This document shows, one piece after another, positions 1 to 5,689 of a stretch of 8,674 nucleotides of DNA. Positions within the stretch are counted from its first letter, which is position 1. The number at the start of each line of letters is the position of its first letter. The position numbers and the translations under genes are program-made. The notes under the pieces were generated by a model. It worked only from the letters and a program-made list of their open reading frames with translations. It made no database searches and had not been told where the DNA came from. The stretch comes from JAKLKS01 sp964370855 (GTDB taxonomy: Bacteria; Planctomycetota; JAJSAM01; JAKLKS01), in NCBI GenBank assembly GCA_964370855.1, contig CAYJMF010000160.1, positions 1 through 8,674 on the forward strand. Reading direction: 5' to 3'.

Positions 1-60
1 CCCCCCGCCCCCCCCCCGCCCCCCCCCCCCCCCCCCCCCCCCCCCCGCCCCCCCACCCCC
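1..60. repeat. Low-complexity poly-C tract at window edge
   Basis: The first 60 bases are almost entirely C, with four G or A interruptions. The tract lies just beyond the 3' end of the minus-strand transporter gene, where it reads as poly-G. Nothing coding or regulatory can be read in it. Poly-G is the default call of two-colour Illumina chemistry when there is no signal, so a contig-end artefact is the simplest explanation. A real homopolymer in this GC-rich genome cannot be excluded. Confidence 0.85.
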
Positions 61-86
61 GCGCCGGAGGCGCGGAACGCCTGCGC
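61..86 (-). terminator. Possible weak hairpin after the transporter gene
   Basis: Immediately downstream of the transporter stop (read on the minus strand) a 5-bp stem forms between 78-82 and 68-72 with a 5-nt loop. A mutually exclusive stem pairs 61-65 with 69-73. There is no T tract after either stem; a G-rich run follows instead. This is therefore only a candidate transcript-end structure, and chance pairing is easy in such GC-rich DNA. Confidence 0.2.
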
Positions 87-2306
87 TCACGACTCCTCGC
101 TGGCCCTCAGCGCCGCGTCCGTCCTTCGCAGGCGGTAGGCGAGGATCCGGGCGAGGCGGGCGAAGAACATCGCTCCCGTGCGGGGGTGGAGGTGGGAGAG
201 CTCGTCGAAGCGCTCCCGGGTGATGAGGAAGAGCATCGTCTCCTCCGTGGCCACGGCGTCGGCGGAGCGGGGGGAGCGGTCGATGAAGGCCATGTCCCCG
301 AAGAAGGAGCCCCGGGCGAAGGTGGCGAGGTGCTTGTAGCGTCCCCCCTCGAGGGGCATCCGGATGTGGACGGTCCCCTTGCGGAGGAGGCAGAGCTCCG
401 TGCCCTTGTCGTCCCGCCGGAACACCGCCTCCCCGGCGTGGACGGTCCGTTCGGCCACGGCCTCGGAGAGGATCCTCAGGGAGTCGGACTTGAACTCGCG
501 GAAGAGGTCGAATTCCACGAGGGTGAGGGGAGGTTCGTGCCCGGTGCGGCCGAGGCCGGCCTCCTCGAGGATGCGGTCCTCCACCCACTCCAGGGCCTCG
601 TGCAGGTTGTCGTACACGTGGACGTTCCGGTCCCGGGCGACGAGGCCCATCTGGGCCAGGTAGGCGCCGAGGTTCTTCCCCGAGGGCAGGGAGGCGGGGA
701 GGTGGGTGAAGAGGAGGACCGCCCCCCTCTCCGCGAGGGTCGCCTCGATCTGCTCGAGGATGTGGGCGGCGGTGTAGTCCACGGCCTGGACGCGCCGGAG
801 GTCGAGGATGAGGAACCGGCAGGTGCGGAGGTCGGCGTCGAGGATGTTGAGCAGCTGGTCCGTGGTGCCGAAGAAGAGCGTGCCCTGGAGCTCGCAGACG
901 ACGGCCTCGCCGCCCCGCTCGCGGAGGACGGCCTGCTCCTCGGGGGATCGGTCCCGCTTGGAGGAGATCCGGTCGCCGGAGATCTTGCGGTGCACCACGG
1001 AGACGTGGATCTGCTCCCGGATGAACAGCAGGATGGAGAGCGCGAGCCCGACCCCGCTGGCGGCGATCATGCTCTTCGTGACGGCCGTAAGGATGACCGC
1101 CGCCACGACCAGGAAGTCGAGCACCGTGCTGCGGTTCCGGAGGAGGTCGACGCTGTGGCGGTCCACCATCCGGAAGGAGACCACGGCCAGCACCCCGGCG
1201 AGGGCCGGCACCGGCACCCACGCGATGACCCCGGCGAGGACGGCGAAGGCCAGCAGGGAGAAGACGCCGGCGAGGACCGCGGCGAGGCGCGTGGTCCCCC
1301 CGGAGTTGACGTTGACGAGGGTCGCCCCCATGGTGCCCGCCCCGGGCATCCCCCCCGCGAGGGCGGAGAGGAGGTTCCCCGTGCCCTGGCCCACCAGGAC
1401 CCGGTTGGAGTCGCTCCGGGAGCGGGTCATGGCGTCGATGACGACGCAGGTCTTGAGGGTGTCGATGGAGAGCAGGACGGAAAGGGTGAGCGCGGGGACG
1501 AGGGCGAGGGCGGCGTCGTCCCAGGAGATCATCCCGAGGGCGTTCCAGCTCCCCGTGGCGGTGCGGAGGATCTCCCCGGCCCCGCCGGACCCGAGGGAGC
1601 CGATGACCAGGGTGTTGCCCTCCAGGGTGCGCAGCGCGGGGTCGCGGAGGGCGAAGGCGCCGTAGGCGAGGATCCCCCCGGCGAGGCCGAGGATGACGCC
1701 GGGGACCCTTTTCGTGATGCGCGGGGCCAGCAGCATCGCCGCCGCCGTGGCGCCTCCCACGACGAGGGAGGGGACGCTCCAGGAGGAGGGGGAGCGCAGG
1801 CCCTCCCAGGGGCCGATGCCCTTCCCGAGTCCGAGGAGCTTCGGCACCTGGCCCCAGAGGATGTAGATGCCGACGCCGCTCAGGTACCCGGAGACGACGG
1901 GGTAGGGGATGTACTTGATGAGCCGCCCGCCGCCGAGGACCCCGTAGAGGATCTGGAGCCCCCCCGAGGCGAGGGCGACGACGGCGAGGATGCCCGCGAC
2001 GAGTTCCACGGACATCGGTTCCGCGCCGCGGTCGCCGCGCAGCAGGTCCTTGGCCAGCGTGAACAGGAGCACGTAGGCGGGGCCGCAGGGGGAGGAGATG
2101 AGGCGCGGGGCGCCCCCGACGAGGGGGGCCGCGATGCCGATCACGACGGCGCCGGCCACGCCGTAGAGGGCGCCCCGGGGGCCGTCCCCGAGGACGGCCC
2201 AGACCATCACCCCGTAGGCGATGGCCGAGGGGAAGGCGACGAGCATGGAGGCGAGGCCGCCCCAGACGTCGCCGGCCCTCGTGGAGCCCGCGTCCTTCGA
2301 GCCCAT
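87..2306 (-). CDS. SulP-family anion transporter with STAS and cyclic-nucleotide-binding domains
   Basis: This is an inner-membrane SulP/SLC26-type anion permease. From the ATG at 2306 it is 739 aa. The membrane domain (about residues 12-430) has some 12-14 hydrophobic segments and the family signature around 306-342 (GQGTGNLLSALAGGMPGAG, then NVNSGG). A STAS domain follows at about 469-580, with DYTA at 510-513 where SulP STAS domains usually have D-x-T-G. A cNMP-binding domain ends the protein at about 598-731; its phosphate-binding cassette reads FGDMAFIDRSPRSA from 669, keeping the invariant P-R-S-A but with Asp in place of the usual Glu. SulP-STAS is the normal layout; the third domain suggests gating by a nucleotide or other ligand. 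The substrate (sulfate, bicarbonate, other anion) cannot be told. I prefer the ATG because GGGAGGG lies 8 nt upstream. A GTG at 2378 would add 24 residues that contain several A/T-ending codons unlike the rest of the gene. It is divergent from the plus-strand cluster. Confidence 0.93.
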   Translation of the reverse strand: MGSKDAGSTRAGDVWGGLASMLVAFPSAIAYGVMVWAVLGDGPRGALYGVAGAVVIGIAAPLVGGAPRLISSPCGPAYVLLFTLAKDLLRGDRGAEPMSVELVAGILAVVALASGGLQILYGVLGGGRLIKYIPYPVVSGYLSGVGIYILWGQVPKLLGLGKGIGPWEGLRSPSSWSVPSLVVGGATAAAMLLAPRITKRVPGVILGLAGGILAYGAFALRDPALRTLEGNTLVIGSLGSGGAGEILRTATGSWNALGMISWDDAALALVPALTLSVLLSIDTLKTCVVIDAMTRSRSDSNRVLVGQGTGNLLSALAGGMPGAGTMGATLVNVNSGGTTRLAAVLAGVFSLLAFAVLAGVIAWVPVPALAGVLAVVSFRMVDRHSVDLLRNRSTVLDFLVVAAVILTAVTKSMIAASGVGLALSILLFIREQIHVSVVHRKISGDRISSKRDRSPEEQAVLRERGGEAVVCELQGTLFFGTTDQLLNILDADLRTCRFLILDLRRVQAVDYTAAHILEQIEATLAERGAVLLFTHLPASLPSGKNLGAYLAQMGLVARDRNVHVYDNLHEALEWVEDRILEEAGLGRTGHEPPLTLVEFDLFREFKSDSLRILSEAVAERTVHAGEAVFRRDDKGTELCLLRKGTVHIRMPLEGGRYKHLATFARGSFFGDMAFIDRSPRSADAVATEETMLFLITRERFDELSHLHPRTGAMFFARLARILAYRLRRTDAALRASEES

Positions 2307-2427
2307 CCGCCGCGCCCTCCCGCCCGCCGCCGGATCCCGATTGTCGCTGGCGAAAGGGGACGTCCTCCACTTTTTCACTTTCCCGCGAATCTAGGCTCCG
2401 CACCTGCCCCTTCGCTACCCTCGGGGG
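2307..2427. promoter_or_regulatory. Divergent intergenic region with candidate -10 elements
   Basis: This 121-bp stretch separates the minus-strand transporter from the plus-strand cluster and must hold the promoters of both unless the GTG at 2378 is used. Its part from about 2360 to 2400 is the least GC-rich non-coding DNA here. On the plus strand TACCCT (2416-2421) fits a TANNNT -10 element and lies 6 nt before the GTG at 2428, the geometry of a leaderless transcript. On the minus strand TAGATT (2393-2388) also fits TANNNT and would start transcription near 2381. No good -35 boxes are seen. I find no TPP or lysine riboswitch sequence. Confidence 0.35.
2315..2321 (-). promoter_or_regulatory. 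Strong ribosome binding site deciding the transporter start
   Basis: GGGAGGG on the minus strand ends 8 nt before the ATG at 2306-2304. The competing upstream GTG (2378-2376) has only a weak GCGGGA before it. This favours the shorter 739-aa protein, whose first residues lead straight into the first membrane segment. Confidence 0.6.
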
Positions 2428-2889
2428 GTGCACAACTTCTCGTGGCTCGTCCCGGGTCGGGTGGCCGGAATGGCGCGCCCGGGGTCCGCCGACGGGCCGA
2501 GGCTCCTCGAGGAGGGGATCACCGCCCTCGTGAGCCTCACGCGGAAGCACCCCTTCCCCGATCCCCCCGCGGGCCTCGTCGTCCGCCACCTCCCCGTCGT
2601 GGACTTCATGCCCCCGACCCAGGCGCAGTTGCTGGACGCCGTGGACTTCATGGGGGAGGCTCTCGCCGGGGGCGGACGGGCGGCGGTGCACTGCGTCGCC
2701 GGGTACGGGCGCACGGGGACGGTGCTGGCGGCGTGGCTCGTCTCCATCGGGGCGGACCCCGACGAGGCCGTCTGCCGGGTGCGGGAGGCGCGCCCCGGCT
2801 CCATCGAGACCGTGGACCAGGAGCACGCCGTGCACCTCTTCGCCGAGACGTGGGACCGCGCGCGCAGGGAAAGGGAGCCCCGGACATGA
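2428..2889 (+). CDS. DUSP23-like dual-specificity protein phosphatase
   Basis: This is a small cytosolic cysteine phosphatase of 153 aa, close to the length of human DUSP23/VHZ. The catalytic loop HCVAGYGRTG spans residues 88-97, with nucleophile Cys89 and phosphate-binding Arg95 (C-x5-R). The likely general acid is Asp59 in VVDFMPP, matching the position in DUSP23. Two more stretches recall DUSP23: the N-terminal NFSWLVPGRVAGMA (3-16) and RPGSIET followed by Q131-E132 (122-132). The family removes phosphate from Tyr or Ser/Thr of proteins, or from small phosphorylated substrates; the target here is unknown. The GTG start is needed because the conserved NFSW begins two residues later; the first internal ATG (2470) would delete it. 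There is no clear Shine-Dalgarno. It heads the cluster, and its TGA overlaps the dapB ATG by 4 nt. Confidence 0.9.
   Translation: MHNFSWLVPGRVAGMARPGSADGPRLLEEGITALVSLTRKHPFPDPPAGLVVRHLPVVDFMPPTQAQLLDAVDFMGEALAGGGRAAVHCVAGYGRTGTVLAAWLVSIGADPDEAVCRVREARPGSIETVDQEHAVHLFAETWDRARREREPRT
2873..2877 (+). promoter_or_regulatory. dapB ribosome binding site inside the phosphatase gene
   Basis: GGGAG, preceded by AA, lies 8 nt before the dapB ATG at 2886 and inside the last codons of the phosphatase gene. Together with the ATGA overlap it indicates translational coupling and fixes the dapB start. Confidence 0.6.
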
Positions 2890-3638
2890 GCCAGTGGATC
2901 CGCGTTCTCGTCAACGGGGCGAAGGGCCGCATGGGCTCCGAGGCCGTGCGGGCCGTGGAGGCCTCCGGGGACCTCGTGCTGGCAGCCGCCACGGACCTCG
3001 GCGACGACCTCTCCGGCACCGTGGTCGCCTCCGGCGCCGACGTGGTGGTGGACTTCACCCGCCCCGCCGACGCCTTCGCGAACTTCCGGACCGCGCTGCA
3101 GGCCGGGGCCCGCCCCGTCTCCGGCACCACGGGCTTCACCCCGAGGCAGATGAAGGACGCCGCCGCCCTGGTGAAGAGGTTCGGCCGCGGGGGGGCCGTC
3201 GTCCCGAACTTCGCCCTCGGCGCCGTCCTCGCCGTGAAGTTCGCCCGCGAGGCCGCCCGCCACTTCCCTTCCGTGGAGATCATCGAGCGCCACCACGAGG
3301 CCAAGGCCGACGCCCCCTCGGGCACGGCGCTGCTGGCGGCCCGCGCCGTCGCCTCCGCCAAGGGGGCCCGCAGCCGCGGCATGGACCTGTCGTTCCCGGC
3401 GGGCTCCCGGGGGGCCGACGTCGACGGGGTCCGCGTCCACGCGCTCCGCCTCGGCGGCTCCGTGGCCCATCTCGAGGTCCTCTTCGGGGGACCCGGGGAG
3501 ACGCTGGTGCTCAAGCACGACGCCATCGACCGCACCTGCTTCATGCCCGGTCTCCTCCTCGCCGTCCGGACCGTGGCCCGCTCCCGGAAGTTCTTCCACG
3601 GGCTCGAGGAGATCCTCGATGCCGCGCCCAAGCGCTGA
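2886..3638 (+). CDS. dapB: 4-hydroxy-tetrahydrodipicolinate reductase (short form)
   Basis: The enzyme reduces hydroxy-tetrahydrodipicolinate to tetrahydrodipicolinate with NAD(P)H in the cytosolic diaminopimelate/lysine pathway, supplying peptidoglycan and protein synthesis. It is 250 aa. The Rossmann glycine loop GAKGRMG is at 11-17, DFT at 56-58, GTTG at 80-83 and VPNF at 106-109. The catalytic signature runs from E134 through His136-His137 and Lys140 to DAPSGTA (142-148), with every key residue present. The C-terminal RLGG (188-191) and HDAIDR (211-216) substrate-domain segments are also there. The link between the second strand (AAATD) and ADVVVDFT is about 25 residues shorter than in E. 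coli-type enzymes, which accounts for the reduced length. Asp37 at the end of strand 2 may favour NADH, but this is inference. The gene overlaps the upstream phosphatase by 4 nt and the downstream thiE-thiL by 20 nt. Confidence 0.97.
   Translation: MSQWIRVLVNGAKGRMGSEAVRAVEASGDLVLAAATDLGDDLSGTVVASGADVVVDFTRPADAFANFRTALQAGARPVSGTTGFTPRQMKDAAALVKRFGRGGAVVPNFALGAVLAVKFAREAARHFPSVEIIERHHEAKADAPSGTALLAARAVASAKGARSRGMDLSFPAGSRGADVDGVRVHALRLGGSVAHLEVLFGGPGETLVLKHDAIDRTCFMPGLLLAVRTVARSRKFFHGLEEILDAAPKR
3606..3611 (+). promoter_or_regulatory. Ribosome binding site for thiE-thiL within dapB
   Basis: GAGGAG lies 7 nt before the ATG at 3619, inside the last codons of dapB. It sits in a near-palindrome (3605-3618, CGAGGA / TCCTCG) that could partly mask it until ribosomes finishing dapB pass. 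This supports the overlapping start over any later one. Confidence 0.5.
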
Positions 3639-5217
3639 GTCCGCCGCGCGGCGGGGCCTGCGCGCGAGGGGCCTCCTCCTCGCCGCGGTGACGGACCGCC
3701 GCCGGGTCCGCGGGGACCCCGTCGAGGCGTGCGCCGCGGCGCTGCGGGGCGGGGCGACGGCGGTGTTCCTCCGGGACCGGGACCTCCCCGGGCGGGAGCG
3801 GGCGGCCCTCGCCCGGCGCCTCCGGCGGCTCACCGCCGGCCACGGCGCCATCCTCGTCGTCCACGGCGACGCCGCCCTCGCCCGGCGCGCCGGCGCCGAC
3901 GGCGTGCAGCTCGGCGCCGGCGACGGCTCCGTCGCCGCGGCCCGGAGGGTCCTCGGCCCCGACGTCCTCGTCGGCGTCTCCGTCCACTCCCTCGCCGAGG
4001 CCCGGGTGGCGGCGGCGGCGGGTGCCGATCACCTCCTCCTCGGCTCCGTCTGGCCGACGGCCTCCCACCCCGGCGCCCGCCCCCTCGGCCCCCGGGCGCT
4101 GGCCCGCGCGCTCCGGGAGATCCCGGTGCCGGTCCTCGCCATCGGGGGGGTCACGCCGGCCCGGCTCCGGACCGTCCCCGGGGAGAGCCCCCTCCGGGCC
4201 GCCGCCGTGGAGGCCCTCGCCGGCGCGCGGGATCCGCAGCGGGCCGCGGCGGCCCTCCTCGCGGCCCTCGCCGGGGCGCGGGGAGGCCTCCCGGCGTCCA
4301 AGGGGGGAGGGGCCGACGAGCGCGCCCTCGTGGCGGCCTTCCTCGCGGACAACGGGCCGGTGCCCGGGCTCCTCCTCGGCCCCGGCGACGACGCCGTGGT
4401 GGTGGACGCCGGGGGGCGTGCCGTGGCCGCCTGCACGGACCTGACCATCGAGGGGGTTCACTTCGCCCCCGGGGCGCGGTGGAGGGACGTCGGCTTCAAG
4501 GCCGCGGGTCGTGCCCTGTCGGATCTCGCCGCCGTGGGGGCGCGGCCGCGGTGGCTGCTGGTCGGTCTCGCGCTCCGGCGGGGGACGACGCGGCGGGCCG
4601 CCCGCGACCTCGAGGCGGGGGCGGCGGAGGCGGCGCGGGCCGCCGGGGCCCGCATCGCCGGAGGCGACACGAAGGAGACGGGAGGGGCGGTGACGGTGTC
4701 CGTGACGGCGCTGGGGACGGTGCAGGGGCGGCCGGCCCTCCCGCGGGGGGGCGCGCGCCCCGGGGACCGGCTGTTCCTCACGGGGCCCGTGGGGGGCTCG
4801 CTTCTCGGGCGCCACCTCCGTCCGCGGGCCCGCGTGGCGGAGGGGCTCCTCCTCCGCCGTCGTGGCCTCGCCTCGGCCTGCATCGACATCTCCGACGGCC
4901 TCGCCGCGGACCTCCACCGCCTCTGCGCGGCCTCCGGCTGCGGGGCCGTCCTCGACGCCGGGAGGATCCCCGTCCACCCCGACGCCCGCCGCATGCCCGG
5001 CGCGGTGCCGGCCCTCGTCCACGCGCTCCGCGACGGGGAGGACCACGAGCTCCTCTTCGCCGTCCCCCCGGCGCGGGCCGCCGCCGCCGCGCGGGCCGGC
5101 GTCGGCGTCGAGGTGGGGAGGGTGGTGCCCGCCTCCGCGGGTGTATCTCTGTATCATACAAGTGGACACCTCTCCCCCCTGTCCGGGGAGGGCTGGGTGC
5201 ACCTCCGTGCGCGTTGA
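3619..5217 (+). CDS. thiE-thiL: Fused thiamine-phosphate synthase-like domain and thiamine-monophosphate kinase
   Basis: This 532-aa cytosolic fusion joins the last two steps of thiamine diphosphate synthesis. Residues about 17-222 form a ThiE/TenI-type barrel: VTDRR (24-28), LRDRDL (51-56), GADGVQLG (92-99), GVSVHSLAEA (119-128), PLG (155-157), AIGGVTP (174-180). Residues about 232-532 are a complete ThiL: GPGDDA (254-259), TDLTIEGVHF (273-282), ALSDLAAVGA (299-308), GGDT (348-351), PGDRLFLTGPVGGS (381-394), IDISDGL (422-428), GEDHELLF (473-480) and terminal GWVHL (525-529). ThiL phosphorylates thiamine monophosphate with ATP, using Mg2+ held by these Asp-rich motifs. The ThiE half is unusual: several pyrophosphate- and pyrimidine-binding residues are replaced (see findings), so its activity is uncertain. 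The frame is unbroken across the linker (about 222-232). A GTG at 4331 after a G-rich SD-like run would remove part of ThiL and is unlikely to be the main start. Confidence 0.92.
   Translation: MPRPSAESAARRGLRARGLLLAAVTDRRRVRGDPVEACAAALRGGATAVFLRDRDLPGRERAALARRLRRLTAGHGAILVVHGDAALARRAGADGVQLGAGDGSVAAARRVLGPDVLVGVSVHSLAEARVAAAAGADHLLLGSVWPTASHPGARPLGPRALARALREIPVPVLAIGGVTPARLRTVPGESPLRAAAVEALAGARDPQRAAAALLAALAGARGGLPASKGGGADERALVAAFLADNGPVPGLLLGPGDDAVVVDAGGRAVAACTDLTIEGVHFAPGARWRDVGFKAAGRALSDLAAVGARPRWLLVGLALRRGTTRRAARDLEAGAAEAARAAGARIAGGDTKETGGAVTVSVTALGTVQGRPALPRGGARPGDRLFLTGPVGGSLLGRHLRPRARVAEGLLLRRRGLASACIDISDGLAADLHRLCAASGCGAVLDAGRIPVHPDARRMPGAVPALVHALRDGEDHELLFAVPPARAAAAARAGVGVEVGRVVPASAGVSLYHTSGHLSPLSGEGWVHLRAR
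5140..5170 (+). promoter_or_regulatory. AT-containing island with 11-bp palindrome upstream of tsaE
   Basis: Within the last part of the ThiL frame, eight of the nine codons from 5140 to 5166 end in A or T (GGT GTA TCT CTG TAT CAT, then ACA AGT GGA), while neighbours almost all end in G or C. The island holds the perfect palindrome TGTATCATACA (5150-5160), flanked by the inverted pair GGTGT (5140-5144) and ACACC (5166-5170). TATCAT (5152-5157) resembles a -10 box, but I see no -35 at 16-18 nt. It may be an operator, an internal promoter for tsaE or an RNA hairpin; which is not decidable by eye. Confidence 0.4.
5172..5190 (+). promoter_or_regulatory. Hairpin covering the tsaE Shine-Dalgarno
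   Basis: CTCCCC (5172-5177) pairs perfectly with GGGGAG (5185-5190) across a 7-nt loop. The right arm is part of GGGGAGGG, the only Shine-Dalgarno-like run before the tsaE GTG at 5207, though its spacing (about 14 nt) is long. Ribosomes finishing thiL would open the hairpin, which would couple tsaE translation to thiL. The same fold could be chance in C/G-rich sequence. Confidence 0.3.
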
Positions 5218-5689
5218 CTCCGCCTCCCCGGCGGCGACGGAGCGGGTCGGCCGCGCCCTCGGCCGGCTCCTCGTGGAGGGGGACCTCGTGCTCCTCTCCG
5301 GCGAGCTCGGGGCGGGGAAGACCCGCTTCGTCAAGGGCATCGCCGCGGGGGCGGGTGCGGCCCGGGCGGCGGACGTCGTGAGCCCGACCTTCCTGCGCCT
5401 CGAGGAGTACGGCGCGCCGCCGCGGACGCTGCGCCACGTGGACGCCTACCGCATGGCCGGCGGCGCCGACCTCGACGCGCTCGGCGGCCCCGACCTCTTC
5501 GGCGGCGGCGGCTTCACCGTCGTGGAGTGGCCCGAGCGGGTCGCCGACGGGTTCCCCGCCGACGGCCTCGAGGTGCGCTTCGAGCACCGGGGACCGAAGG
5601 CGCGGAGGCTCCTCTTCCGCGGACGCGGGCGGCGGGGGCGGGCGCTCCTCGCCGCACTCCGCCGCGCCCTCGCCGGGAGGGGGCGATGA
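5207..5689 (+). CDS. tsaE: tRNA t6A biosynthesis ATPase TsaE
   Basis: TsaE (YjeE) is the small P-loop ATPase that works with TsaB and TsaD to make N6-threonylcarbamoyladenosine at position 37 of ANN-reading tRNAs. From the GTG at 5207 it is 160 aa, a normal length. Walker A is GELGAGKT (32-39). The family motifs follow: SPTF (59-62), HVDAYR (77-82, the Walker B region) and EWPER (107-111). The short helix before Walker A (T11 to L22) is present, so a later start would truncate the fold. An in-frame GTG at 5162 is an alternative that adds 15 residues. The start overlaps the end of thiE-thiL by 11 nt and the stop overlaps the next gene by 4 nt. tsaB, a frequent neighbour of tsaE, is not in the window. 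Confidence 0.95.
   Translation: MRVDSASPAATERVGRALGRLLVEGDLVLLSGELGAGKTRFVKGIAAGAGAARAADVVSPTFLRLEEYGAPPRTLRHVDAYRMAGGADLDALGGPDLFGGGGFTVVEWPERVADGFPADGLEVRFEHRGPKARRLLFRGRGRRGRALLAALRRALAGRGR

Noticed and set aside
2307..2427. TPP or lysine riboswitch upstream of the biosynthetic cluster
   Set aside because: The region before 2428 is too short and lacks the conserved TPP CTGAGA and ACCTGA-type motifs; nothing resembling a lysine aptamer is seen.
186..3638. 1150-codon plus-strand open frame ending at the dapB stop
   Set aside because: Only its last 250 codons are dapB. The upstream part is the antisense of the SulP gene and the out-of-frame phosphatase region, and resembles no protein family.
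5214..5219. TTGACT as a -35 box for tsaE
   Set aside because: It lies downstream of the tsaE start codon and has no AT-containing -10 at 16-18 nt; the bases belong to the thiL stop and the tsaE coding sequence.
2415..5340. Several long minus-strand frames opposite the phosphatase, dapB and thiE-thiL
   Set aside because: They are Arg/Gly/Pro/Ala-rich shadows with no motifs, and lie opposite genes with complete catalytic signatures.
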